From: Macrocybe gigantea
Taxonomy: Eukaryota; Basidiomycota; Agaricomycetes; Agaricales; Callistosporiaceae
Length of the DNA stretch: 64,000 nucleotides
Reading direction: 5' to 3'
NCBI GenBank assembly: GCA_011319805.1
Contig: SJRY01000249.1
Coordinates: 62,001 to 126,000, forward strand
In this document: positions 35,743 to 46,123 of the stretch, piece by piece
Position numbering within the stretch: the stretch's first letter is position 1
Layout: each line of letters begins with the position of its first letter
Notes under the pieces: model-generated
What the model was told of the DNA's origin: nothing
Seen by the model: only the letters and a program-made list of their open reading frames with translations
The model's database searches: none
Translations under genes and position numbers: made by a program

Positions 35743-36822
35743 CTACTGCCCAGCTGCGGCCTTCAAGTGAGAGGCTATTCCTCCAGTCAGTGCTCCGACA
35801 TCAGAAATGACGTTGATCTGGACGAGGATGGAAAGTATCAGTTAATCAATAGTGATTCCGATCTCGAGTGATCAGCGACTTGCCATGTCGAAGCCTTCGG
35901 CGGCACGTTTGGCAGATTGTGTACCCGAATTGCAGTAGATCGCACTATGAGGACGTCACTGATTCGATCAAAAAGAAGAAAGCCGACACCACCAACCATT
36001 TCTTGCCGGCCGAGTGAGCGACGTTGAGTATCTGCTGGATGACTTTCTCGACTTCGGGATGGGGATCGGGCGATGGCGGCGCGTATCCCATCGCGATGGA
36101 AAGATCATACGGGCCAACGAACAAGACGTCTATGTGCGAACGGTGAGCGCTATAAGCATTGACTTGCGTGACGCTTGAAGCTGATTGACGCTGACCTATG
36201 CCATCTACGGCAGCGATCGCTGCACGTTCTGGACCCCTTCGATTGTCTCGATCTGCACCATGACCAGGACGCTCTCGTTCGCCGTCTTGAGGTACTCTTG
36301 CGACGTCACGCCCCAAGTGGTGGGTGCATATGGACTTCCAAATCCACGCCTCCCCAGAGGCGGAAACCTGCTGTCCGAGACGATCTCCTTCGCCTTTTCC
36401 ACCGTCGAGACCTAGATCGACGCAACGCCGCAAAGGCAGATAGGCTACATGAGCTAGCCAATACACTCTACAAATGGACTCACCATCGGCACCAAAACGC
36501 CCCTCGCACCCGAGTCGAGTGCGTATTTGATCTGCCAGCTCGTGCTCGACGACACGCCCGTGGCAGGCACCCTCACGACGACGCTAGGTCCGCCCGACTG
36601 GGGCGGGCTACCAGCAGCGGCGGTGCCCTGGACTGCACCAACGATCTCCGCCGCACCTGGCACGAGCGGCACGAGCCCGTGCTCGCAATCGATCATGATC
36701 CATGACAGGTGCGGACTCGCTAGCGCGATCGTGCGGGCGTTGAAGACGCTCGGCGTAGTCAGCCAGACGCCAAAGGCGGTCTTGTTAGCCTTGAATGCGT
36801 TGAGGAGGGCGTGTGCGGCCAT
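35743..36822 (-). CDS. HpcH/HpaI aldolase family protein
   Basis: Class II (metal-dependent) pyruvate aldolase family, cleaving or forming 2-oxo-4-hydroxy acids. Exons in transcript order: 36484-36822, 36196-36411, 35997-36129, 35884-35944, 35743-35817. Motifs: FGVWLTTPSVFNARTIA, IMIDCEHGL, VVVRVPATG, ALDSGARGVLVPMV, then VMVQIETIEGVQN with the metal-binding Glu. FVGPYDLSIAMG carries the metal-binding Asp, and AIYCNSGTQSAKRAAEGFDM closes the barrel. Intron 4 (35818-35883) starts GCAAGT: another GC-AG intron, supported by continuity of GFDM-INVISDVGAL. Exon 2 is one base short: near 36219-36223 the sequence should have one more G for VQAIAAVDGI; as written a stop follows VQ. Substrate unknown. 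Confidence 0.87.
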
Positions 36823-37130
36823 CGGGGAAGAGCTAAGAAATCACTCTGCGTGAGAGCGCTCTAATGCATGGCTTATTGGAGGTTATCGTTGATGGGGAGC
36901 CGAGCTCGGGTCAATCGTTCCATACTCCGGGCCGGAACAGTGTCTTGGTCTCCCTGCGTTGTCGTATATAACAGCATTGGACATCACCGCACCTTGTCAA
37001 AAACATCGACATCAGATAATCGGGAAGTAGCTAATCAGTACAAAAATGAGTGCGACGAAAAGAGAGAAAGTGCGACGATGATTTTCCAAGACGCGGGCAG
37101 ACGAAAGAAACAGGATAAACCCAGTCGAAA
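36823..37130. other. Intergenic
   Basis: Upstream of the aldolase and downstream of HsbA1; no supported gene. Confidence 0.4.
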
Positions 37131-37845
37131 TTAGTTGTAGGCCGCGATGGCCTTGTTGAATAGACCGTCCAGCACAGTCCTGAATCCCCGAGCTGTGCCC
37201 TTGACGCTGTCCTAGGATGCGATTCAGTCCAACACATAAAGATGAGCGAGAGCTGTAGCTACCGGAGCCTTCACGATCAAGGCATCTATCGCAGTGAGTG
37301 ACTTTGCCCTCAACTCGACGAGGTCTGACTTGACAGTGCCGTCTGCGTGAATTGCTGTAAATCTGTCGCGGTTCTTGATAAGCTGTTGTATACAGTTGCC
37401 GAACGGAGGTCCTGCGTTGACCAAGATATTGACGAGCTCGCGGGCATCAGCTTCGGAGACAGTGGCTGTCAACGCCTAAAGCATAGCGCCATAATCTCTT
37501 ATTAGCATAGGGTCAATTTTAGGTCTCGGACCACGAACATTAGTATCCACCGTAAGCTTGTCCAGCCCCGCCTTAACCTTGTTTGAGGTGTTGTGCACAA
37601 CCTGATAAACGGTTAGGTGTCCTGGTCCAGAGGACGAAGCAAACGCAACAGGATTTACACACTTGAAAGTTCACACCGGTCGGCGACGGAACGAACTTCA
37701 CCACAGAATTATTAAGATCATTAACAAGGCTAACAGCCGCCCGCCCGTCTTGCTTGACAGTGTCGACGCTGTCGACGTTCATGACGGCAGCGAGACTCGC
37801 GACGGCGAGGGACGCGATGAAGAAGAGAGACGTGAAGAGTTTCAT
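37131..37845 (-). CDS. HsbA-type hydrophobic surface-binding secreted protein 1
   Basis: Secreted helical protein of the HsbA/cell-wall galactomannoprotein family, which adsorbs to hydrophobic surfaces or the cell wall; in Aspergillus HsbA recruits a polyesterase. Four exons beginning with a signal peptide (KLFTSLFFIASLAVASLAA). Then come HNTSNKVKAGLDKLTVDTN, SEADARELVNILVNAGPPFG, the Ala/Leu-rich helix LVELRAKSLTAIDALIVKAP and the ending FNKAIAAYN. Exon pattern equals that of the second HsbA gene at 51212-51919 (signal exon, short exon, long SEADxR exon, final helix). A TATA box lies 61 nt upstream. Frame intact. Confidence 0.8.
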
Positions 37846-38782
37846 TTCGCAGTTCCGGTCTTGTGCAAGAGGCGCAAGTGAGGAGGGTCCATGTAGGATT
37901 TGGGGTTTTATAGCTCTTTCCTAGCTGTTGAGAAGGGTAAAATACGTGCTGAAGATCTGGACCATGGCGAGGATAAGATTCGAGGAGGCTTCCCGCGTTC
38001 TTGGTTTGCTTCACGTCCGAAGGAGGCTAGTTATTGTCCTTTCCAATGCGGTTCCGGTTTTGCCGTTACGTGAAAGAGCTGATTTTGGCGAAGAGAACTA
38101 TGTCGGAGGTCGAAATGTCGGTGCGGAGTTGGTACATTATCAATTAGGAAATTCAATGAGGAGCGGTCGCGGCAACTGCGACAAACGGCCATATACCAGA
38201 AGACCTTAGTAGGAGACGTGTATCTCTGAAGACTTCTCGTCTTGAATCAATGCCTCATGACGCAGGCGTGGGCCGAAATCCGGCAGACGTCGGAAATTCA
38301 AATGACGCATCCGAAGCAGAACCCTTCCTGGCTTCCGAGGCTTTGCTCCACAATTCTGCCATCAGTAGACACAAATCGAACGACAGCAACCCCTTCAGCA
38401 GGAAATCTTCTCCTCTTTTACCTCTGGCGAAGCCAGCTCCGGTTCAACTCAGTTTAGAATAATTTTTTCTGGGTCGCTGGCAGGCATTTCGTCGAAGAGC
38501 GGTGTATTGGTCATTGTGGTACCGCCAGGATCATATCCAGCCATGCGATGGCCGCATGATCATCTGTATCGTTCTCGAAGCGTCGGGCACGTCGTTGTTT
38601 AAGCTTTTGTACATGCATACTTACAAAGTGAGGTCGTATTGCCTTGCATTGTGACCGGCTTCATGATGCCGCGTTTCCTTATGAGCTGACCACTTTGAGA
38701 CATTTCTGTAGAATTGAATACCTTCTAGGTTCGTCTTGAAGCTTGAAGCTTTGAACAACCAGTTGGACCTTGCGATGCGTTT
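37846..38782. other. Intergenic with one TATA box
   Basis: Holds the HsbA1 promoter. A 70-codon plus-strand frame at 38250-38462 (MPHDAGVGRNPADVG start) has a transporter-like feel (SPLLPLAK) but no continuation, so it was not called. Confidence 0.4.
37906..37912 (-). promoter_or_regulatory. TATA box of HsbA1
   Basis: TATAAAA on the minus strand, 61 nt upstream of the start codon at 37845. Confidence 0.6.
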
Positions 38783-39372
38783 TCACTCTTTCTCAACCCA
38801 TTTCTCCCCATCCCACGTCACCTCCACTTCCCATTTCCCATTGTCCATCCATTGTTCCTTGAGAAAGCTATCCCACCACTTGATATGGAGGTCTCCATTT
38901 ATGTCGGTTGCATATCCTGCGACGCAGGGATCCGGACCGAGGAACTCGTGTCTGCGCATCAGGAGTCTCTTAGACTTTTTTGGTCTGGACCTGGAGGAGC
39001 GGCGAACCTAAACTTGCCTCTTCGCCACGACCTTGTCCGAGTGGACGTAATTTGTCCACGAGACGGATTTGGTATCCACGTTTTCCATGTAGTACTGGCG
39101 CACGAAGACATTGACGTCAAACGCCTTGTAGATCGTGCGCACGTCCACGCCCTCCGTCGCCAGATACGTCCGCGGCAGGTGGATGCAGACCTTGTCCAGG
39201 TCATGTGCTTGTACAGTGACCATTGTCCGAGCGGCCAGGCCGACGCCCTTTTCCAATCCGTTATGGCCTTGAGGGAGCTCTTCTTCGTATTTCTCGCTTC
39301 GGCAGAGTCTGCTGAAGATTTCAGTTGCAGGAGGGCCGGGTCGATGGTTGGCTCGGTTTTTACTGGCATCAT
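38783..39372 (-). CDS. Unrecognised protein, frame interrupted
   Basis: Three pieces read as natural protein but are not in one frame. The first, from 39372, is acidic-basic (VKTEPTIDPALLQLKSSADS, then KAITDWKRASAWPLGQ). The second follows one base offset (MVTVQAHDLDKVCIHLPRTY, then IYKAFDVNVFVRQYYMENVD). The third, after a TAG at about 39008, is Trp-rich (DLHIKWWDSFLKEQWMDNG, then WEVEVTWDGEKWVEKE). Restoring an A in CAATGG near 39222 would join the first two; the second join needs a very short intron or is a genuine stop. No family recognised. It could be a decaying gene or one with a consensus error. Confidence 0.4.
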
Positions 39373-39450
39373 TTATGGTGCACAAGACAAAATTACGAGG
39401 ACAAATAAAATTCGATGGCGATTCGCTATCGCTTGATGCGATAAATCTGA

Positions 39451-39466
39451 TATATATATATATATA
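39451..39466. repeat. (TA)8 microsatellite
   Basis: Perfect TA dinucleotide run inside copy 1 of the duplication; absent from copy 2. Confidence 0.9.
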
Positions 39467-39563
39467 ATGGATTGCGATCGATTGTCAGCTCCATTGCCGG
39501 TCTATAAAATCTCCGAAAGCTATGGTATATAACTTTTTTAATATTCAACTCCATGAAGTGATT

Positions 39564-39737
39564 TCAGCCACTCGAAAGGGCCTTTTCTCTAATGAAGAAC
39601 GACGATATAAAGCTGCAAGCAGCCAAGAACAATGTCAAGCAGAATGTTGCCTCAGCGGCCGAGGCGTAGCCCCGCACAACGACCGCCCTTCTGACGGGAT
39701 CGAGCTGGTCAAGGTATTCCCAGACGCGGCGAATTAT
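39564..39737 (-). pseudogene. MFS transporter last-exon fragment
   Basis: Preserves the acceptor and full last exon of the MFS gene: IIRRVWEYLDQLDPVRRAVV through SFISSFFIREKALSSG and a stop. Changes from the parent (43419-45657) are a short internal deletion (ESLSYLNQ versus EYLDQ), a few substitutions and a different stop (TGA versus TAA). No other MFS exon is found upstream, so it cannot make a transporter alone. The open frame suggests either recent origin or selection of chance. Confidence 0.8.
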
Positions 39738-39764
39738 CTACACCAGAGATCGTCAGTGCAACAC

Positions 39765-40715
39765 TTCCCCGCGTCTCGTTCCCGGTTTGAGAGAGCCTGC
39801 TGGCGGCTGGCCTGAGCGCCACGACGAGGCAGCACATGCACAATGACAACGATGACGAGGGCATACCCGGGCCCGAGCAGTGCTCAAACGCCAGTCGCAT
39901 AGGCACCGGCTGTGAGGATGTGGGTGCTGGCGTCATGGCATGCGGTCCGCCACCCCAGCAGCATGATGATGCCCTCACCGCCCATGCTGGGCATCCCGAT
40001 AATGTCCATCGTCCTGCTGTCCCGCTTACCCTATCACTCTCTATCCCTCTCCCGCTCGCCGATGTCCTTCATCTGGTCCCTCTGCTTCTGCCTACAGCCC
40101 GCTCTATCTTTGTCCTTCTCCCGCTTGCGCTCTTCTGGTTCTGGTTCTGCCTCTGCCTTTCGTGTTCTCTCTGCCTTTCCCTCTCTCGCTCGCGCTTCGT
40201 CCCCCCTGGAATGTGACAGTCAAGTTGATTAGCGATGTTGGTCTATGACGTGTGCTATCTCGCACACATGCAGAGCATAGAGATCCCTTCAGCCGAGCCG
40301 GGGACGTATTGAGCAATTTATGGAGCGTCTGCCGCAGTTCCGAACTAGGACGGTAATGTTTCGTGTTCTACAAGTATCGCAGAAACCTGATTGCGAATGT
40401 TGCTGGGCGATCTCATGAGACCACGCCACCGACTACCACCTTCATTGCCGCTCAACTTTGCGCAGCCACGACGGCCAACCCTACACGCCATCCGTGTGGT
40501 TCTCGATGACCTTGGTTGTAAAAAAGGATGAAATTGCCGAGAAAAACGATGGATGGGATCTTGTGGTGGACGGTGGAAAGTAGCATTTCAAGAATTGTAC
40601 GATAGAACAGAGTGACGCCGTTCGCTGGTGACTTCTTTGGTGGACTCAACCTCATGGCATCGATAATCAAGGATGTGGATTAAACGCCGACAGCTACTCC
40701 ATCTTCCTTGCATCC
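39765..40715. other. Intergenic, pyrimidine-rich simple sequence
   Basis: From about 40025 to 40205 the plus strand is a CT-rich tract (CTCTCTATCCCTCTCCCGCT type). Frames through it on either strand are composition artefacts. Confidence 0.5.
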
Positions 40716-42172
40716 ATGTCGATGGCAGATTCAAAGACTGAAAACATCAACCTAGTTATCCGTATCATTGACAGCGGGATTGATATTACACTCCCGCACC
40801 AAAGGAACACGAACCCTGTACATCAAAATTTCGCCTTCATCGCCAATGCTCATCTTCGAAAGATTTTTGGCACCGACGACATTCCCAGAGTAAAGCCTAC
40901 AGATAAAATTATTTGGGATCCTCCTACGAGTATGTTGAACATTTCAATCGATGTTCTGATTCAACGGTCTGTTCATAGTCGATCGTGGCACAAGGTTTTG
41001 TGACTTCACTGCCGAACAAGAGGCAATCACCGCAACGATCACTCTCAACCTTGGCACTCCATCTCTGATGACTCGGCTCTAAACCTTACAGACCTTGGCT
41101 AGCAAAGAAAATGTTCGAGTAGAGCCACAAGGTATGTGTATTTGTATTCCTTCTGTTTTACTTGCGTTATGTGCTACAACTTGGTGTTTATAAGCAGCAG
41201 CCGCTAAAAAGCTGCGCACAAACATGAGCCTACCGCCGTTTCAAGCCAGGATTTACAGACGATTCTGAACCGAATCGATGTGATCGATCGCGAGCTGAAA
41301 GATTCCAAGCAGCGCAGCGTTGCACTTGTAGCGCCCAACAAGGAGCTTGACAAGGAGTTGGCGGCGTCCAAGGAGCGTAGCGAGGCACTTGCAATCCGTA
41401 ATGACGAACTTGCAACCCGCCGTGGTGAACTCGCAGTCCGCAATGACGAACTTGCAATCCGCAATGACAAATTTGGAATCCGTAACAGCGAACTAGATTT
41501 AAGAATGCTCACACTCGAAACTGAGGTCGAGGCACTCAAGCATAGGTATCTCAAACTGGACACAAGCAATGAGATGCTGAAAAGAGAAATTGACGACCTC
41601 AAAGCAGACGTTGTGAAGCTGACGGATGACAGCGCAACGCTAACGTTAGAGGTCAGCGAAGCCAAGGCCAAGCTTGCTGAGGAAGGTGTGCGAGTCTCCG
41701 AGGTTCGTGACACGTTTTCGTTGCATCGCTCTTCTTCTGAACTGTCCCTCTGCCTCAGCTCGAACACATCGTCATTCCGCTCCATAGCTACATTCTCATT
41801 GAAGAGGCACGAAAGCGGCTGATATCCCTTTTCACCGAGATCAAGACGTGGCCGAGCCTTGCCAACAAGTATCCAACACCCGGAGCACTTTTCAATCATC
41901 TTTCACGTCAGCGCCTCGACCCTCTCTGCGAAGAGGACCTCGATTTTCTTTATGACCCAGGTGTAGTTCGGATTCACTGCAATGAAACTGCCCACAGCGC
42001 AGGTCCAGACGACCTACGTCGCGTCGTCGAGGCCGAAACGAATAGGTCAAGGCGTGCCCGCTGGGATCGCATTTTCATTTTTACCTTTCCTGATCGGTAT
42101 TTAATAGATCTATGTACTTTGCAGCGTCAACCAACATACAATCATTCTAGCAGTCCGTTTAGTGAAAGATAG
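40716..42172 (+). CDS. Coiled-coil protein with 21-bp heptad repeats
   Basis: Model: exon from 40716 (ADSKTENINLVIRIIDSGID), a second from 40979 (DRGTRFCDFTAEQEAITATI), one ending at 41131 or so (TLASKENVRVEPQ), one 41212-41702, and one 41759-42172. The fourth exon is a long coiled coil: QTILNRIDVIDRELKDSKQR, then six tandem heptads of the RNDELAI type, then MLKREIDDLKADVVKLTDD. The last exon is globular (HIVIPLHSYILIEEARKRLI, TEIKTWPSLANKYPTPGALF). Joins 3-4 and 4-5 are in phase with GT-AG introns. Between LNLGTPSLMTRL and TLASK an in-frame TAA (about 41080) stands without a usable GT donor. No family recognised; resembles mushroom-specific hypothetical proteins. Confidence 0.55.
41376..41501 (+). 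repeat. Six 21-bp tandem repeats encoding coiled-coil heptads
   Basis: Units read RSEALAI, RNDELAT, RRGELAV, RNDELAI, RNDKFGI, RNSELDL. The DNA period is exactly 21 bp, one heptad per unit, so copy-number change would lengthen the coil by two turns without breaking phase. Confidence 0.85.
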
Positions 42173-42367
42173 GTCGAGGTTTAGTCTAAGTTGTAATGCG
42201 CAATGATCGTGTCTTGTGCCCAACTTTTTGTGGGAATTTCTTGTCAATGCGTGGACTGCGTTTTTCCTGCTTTCTGGGATGGTGCACTGGCTACCCCTTG
42301 ACTGCACGTTACAACGAGCAGTGCTCGCCCTTTTTGTATTTCCATTATCCGCAACTACGACTTCGTC

Positions 42368-43176
42368 ATGAGGCGTCAATGGACGGATCCTGAGAAAGAG
42401 GCTTGGATCAGGAGGCGCGATGACTATCGTTTGAAGAGGATGTTGAAACCACTGAAGATTCTCTGTCAAGAGGATCCGAAACAATACCAGACTACCTTGG
42501 CATTAGAAAAACGGACTTTAATCTCTCGACTGGAGACTCTTGTGACAATAACCTACTCTTGGCCAGTAAGGACTAACTCCATGCCTGTGTGTTAACCATT
42601 CTTCCGCACTGAGGGACTTTTCAGATATACAAACCTCCGCTCTCAGATGCAGTGGCTCCATTTTGTGGGTTCCTCCGTTGTCCCCACACTTTCCAAGAAA
42701 GACATTCTTTCTCCAAAGTGAAACTTCGAGCCTTTTGAAAGTAAACACGGCTGCAGTGACACTCGTTCATAGCTTCCTTTCAGCATCGGCCAGAATCTCA
42801 ACTTGATCGTCTACAACTTCTATCAAGAAGCTGCTCCTCCTGATTACCCTGGGGTGAATTATGTATCGGAGGACGGGATCTGCCCTCACAAGTTCAGCCA
42901 ATATCTCCAAGTATCTCTCTCGCTCCTAGTCTCAATTATTTTAGGTATGAATATCTAGGTCCCAGCCCCCGCATTGTCGGCTATCAGTTCAACAAGGCCG
43001 AGGGTATTGCTGAAATTGAGTGGTATGACGACCATCTTATCCAGAAATGGGTGGGTAAGAAACGCTGGTCTTTGGATGCGTATTTTGACGACGAAGTTGA
43101 GGGATGGGTCTCAGAAGCACGAGGCGATTTCTGCAGAAACCCTGACTGGGAATGTTATCTGGGGCTTGAGCCTTGA
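42368..43176 (+). CDS. Hypothetical protein, unrecognised family
   Basis: Exons 42368-42565, 42614-42717, 42784-42910 and about 42959-43176, with introns near 48-66 nt. Protein segments look conserved: EAWIRRRDDYRLKRMLKPL, SRLETLVTITYSWP, RYTNLRSQMQWLHFVGSSVV. The later exons give NIGQNLNLIVYNFYQEAAPP, then PSPRIVGYQFNKAEGIAEIE, WYDDHLIQKWVGKKRWSLDA and the end NPDWECYLGLEP. The first two joins are in phase. The third needs one more base at the donor (AAGTATCT probably AAGGTATCT) to read QYLQ-GPSPRIV. No domain name is known to me; the Trp-rich, acidic C-terminus suggests a soluble protein. Confidence 0.6.
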
Positions 43177-43281
43177 TGACGCTTGTAGGGGTGCTGTGAC
43201 CGCATTGGCCGGGAACACCAGTTGCGTAGTTCCTGAGCCAAGTTGAAATGGAATTGTTCTTAGGACATCGCGAAACAGAGA

Positions 43282-43628
43282 CTATGGATTCGCCATCGCT
43301 TGATGCACTATCGATTCAATAAGTCTGATAATGGACTACAATCAATTATCAGCTCCATTGCGGTTTATAAAATCCCCGAAAGCTATGGTATAACTCAATA
43401 TTTAACTCTGAAATAATTTTAGCCACTCGAAAGGGCCTTTTCTCTAATGAAGAACGATGATATAAAGCTGCAAGCAGCCAAGAACAATGTCAGGCAGAAT
43501 GTCGCCTGAACGGCCGAGGCGTAGCCCTGTACGACGATCGCCCTTCTGACGGGATCCAGCTGGTTGAGATAACTCAAGGATTCCCGGACGCGGCGAATTA
43601 TCTACACCAGACATCGTCAGTGCAGCAC
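43282..43628. repeat. Duplicated MFS 3' end and flank (copy 2, parent)
   Basis: Parent of the partial copy at 39413-39764; includes the last exon of the functional MFS gene, 24 nt of its last intron and the downstream flank. Confidence 0.85.
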
Positions 43629-45657
43629 TGACTTCAATACCAGGACACACGTACCTCCTCGACATCATCGCCAGTGAGATTGTGACGCAAGTAGGTGCGC
43701 AGTGTTTCCTGCAAAATGGTGCTGCCTATCGAAACGCCGACGACGGTTCCTAGCGAACGGAAAAGATACGACACTTTTGGCGATGTCAAACCGACGTTCG
43801 ATAATCAAGGCGTAGGCAAAACGACGTACCAGCGGTGGCAATCGCCTGATCCGCCTGCCCCGCGTTGGCGATCAAAGCAATGAGGCTAGTAGTGACGCCG
43901 CATCCTGCGACCGTGAGTGCCGTTTTCAACGCCGAGCCTCTCGGGACTTACCATTTCCTGTGCTTCCCATGACTAGACCTGTGGAGAAAATCCCATCAAT
44001 ATAACGAGGTTCGCGCCAAAAACCAGAACAACAGTACTGACCAATCGTAACGCCGACCGTCGAACGGGAGATCAATCCCGACATGAGAAGAACGACAGAC
44101 GATCCCATAAAGAGCAGCGCATAGCTGAGAACCGTGATGGTATAAAACTTGCCCGTCGTTTGCATGGTGAGACCGCCTCCGAGAGATCCACAAAGGCCGC
44201 CGACCACGCTGAAAATCAGCCACAAACTCGTCTCGGAAGCATTTTTCCCTTCCACGGCTTGGAGAAACAGCGAGACATGGAACAACATGGTCATGCCCGC
44301 GGCTATACCGAAAAAGTTGACGAGATAGCCAGCGATCAGGGATGGGTTCATGATGATGCGTTTCGGGGCGAAGGGCTCGCTCGCCAGCTCAAGTTCAATG
44401 ACCAAAAATAGGGTAAAAAAGATGGCGAATCCGACCAAAGCAGTGATCGTGAGCGGGTCTGACCAAGAGACGTTTCCGCCTCGATCTAGACCGAGGAGCA
44501 AAAGAAAGACGGTTACAATGAGGGTGAGGGCCCCGGAGAAGTCCACTCTTCTCAGCTTTGCAGAAAAGTCGGTCTGGTCTACCTGAGGCAGATGGAGAGC
44601 ATGAGAGACGGAGATGATCGCTATCAACGCGATGGGAACTTGTAAGAGGAAAGCCCTACAAAGACAGGTTCAGGGCGCTGAAGGTCTGTGTAATACTACC
44701 AAAACATACCAGCGCCATCCAATGCTATCGACCAAGAAACCTCCTAAAGGGGCTCCTGTTGCTGAACCGGTGGCGAAAATTATGTTCAAAAACCCTACGA
44801 AACTCGATTAGCCGTAAGGAACATCGAATACCGAAAGCAGAATGACCTTGCCATGTACCACGAGAACGTAGGGCACAATGTCGGACAAAATGATGCTGAC
44901 GATGCTGTAAAAACATTAGCATAAATAATGGATCGGAGGATAAGGAGGTAATTTACGTTGTCATCCCTCCTCCACCGATACCAGCAAAGGCTCTACTGAC
45001 GATCAATTCTGTCAAATTTCGGGCCATCCCGCAGAGCAAGCAACCAATTGCAAATATCGCATAGGCGAACAGCAAACAGCCCTTGCGTCCAAAAATGTCA
45101 CTTAATTTTCCGTACAAAGGCCTGAAGAACAAGAATCATTTTGTCATCGTATTCCCTTCGAGGCTGGGCTGGGGCCACTCACTGAAAGCTTGTCAAGGTC
45201 AGCATATACGCGGTTGCGATCCAACTCGTGTTTTGCAGCTGATTGAGTTCGCTGCCGATAGCAGCATAAGCTGGAACGTCTTTTCAACACCAGATGACAT
45301 GGAAGCTAAAACGACCAAGATCTTACAGGAAATGACTATTGTTCCATCCATTGCCGCCAGGAAGATTCCAATACCCATCGGAAGGACCTAGATATATCAT
45401 TCATGGAGGAGTGAGTCGAGGTCAAGACGAAGTGGTACAAAGGAAGATATGGAAGCGTGGCCCGAATGACCAAGAACAAAGGGAAATTGAAATTCAGAAC
45501 GTACAACAGACAAGTAAGATTTGGCAGAAACTGGGGCCTCTTCAGCAGAAGAGATCGCGTCGTAGCTCGATGCATTGTTATGCCCGTTTTCAGCACAGGC
45601 GTCGTCCCCGGCGTTGCTGACCCGTGCGCGAAGCAAGGGCGAAGTCTCATCCGCCAT
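43419..45657 (-). CDS. MFS transporter, multidrug exporter type (14 TM)
   Basis: Proton-coupled exporter of the DHA2/TRI12-like group, probably plasma membrane or vacuole. About eleven exons. N-terminus ADETSPLLRARVSNAGDD is cytosolic. Then IGIFLAAMDGTIVIS (TM1), YAAIGSELNQLQNTSWIATA, and the signature GKLSDIFGRKG after TM2. Further on are AGIGGGGMTT, GFLNIIFATGSATGAPLGG, GWRWAFLLQVPIALIAIIS, LVNFFGIAAGMTMLFHVSLF, GLVMGSTGN, FRSLGTVVGVSIGSTILQET and FLAACSFISSFFIREKALSS. In the exon with SIILSDIVP one C appears missing (GGG at 44871-44873 on plus) before LRSRGTWQG; with four C the frame continues. Otherwise all joins are in phase. Confidence 0.88.
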
Positions 45658-46123
45658 CTGTTTGACGCCGTGAGCTTCCAGATATGACAAGACGACTCGA
45701 TGCAATCAGCTGGCACCTTTCTTCAAATGCAGAGGCGAAGTTCTACGAAGTTCCCTTGCACACACGTCCGAAGAACGCTGGAATACGGTGGGAGGTTGCG
45801 CAGGGCCAGCGAACGTGAGACGACCATTACCAGAGTGGTCGGCTTGAAACAAATTTAGGAAAATGTCACGTGTTGAGGATGGCGATATGTTGCCTTGTAT
45901 TTTTAGCACAACGTGTTCATGGAAAATAGCGAATAGGTCAAAGCTGCCCACAATCCTATGCTATTCCTTTGTCAAAGCACAACTGGTCTTGCTATGCCCA
46001 TGGGGCCACCTTCCAGTATAAAATGGGGGCTTTCGAGCCCATCTGCTAGCCCCCCAACAAACCAAACCGCCCTTCTCTCTCCACATCCAGTGATTTCTGC
46101 TACCCAGCCCTCTCCAATCCACA
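45658..46123. other. Divergent promoter region with one TATA box
   Basis: 466 nt between the MFS start and the Ser/Asp-rich gene. Holds the plus-strand TATA box at 46017. Confidence 0.45.
46017..46023 (+). promoter_or_regulatory. TATA box
   Basis: TATAAAA 101 nt before the ATG at 46124, followed by pyrimidine-rich leader; a textbook fungal core promoter. Confidence 0.65.

Larger units (their letters stand above)
39413..39764. repeat. Partial duplicate of the MFS gene 3' end and flank (copy 1)
   Basis: About 350 nt closely matching 43282-43628 in the same orientation. It covers about 150 nt of downstream flank, the last MFS exon and 27 nt of the preceding intron, after which similarity stops. 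Because intron sequence is included the copy was made from DNA, not mRNA. Confidence 0.85.

Noticed and set aside
38250..38462. 70-codon frame resembling an MFS N-terminus (SPLLPLAK)
   Set aside because: Short, no following membrane segment in any frame or after plausible splicing.
39836..40316. Frames across the CT-rich tract on both strands
   Set aside because: Produced by simple-sequence composition; no conserved motif.
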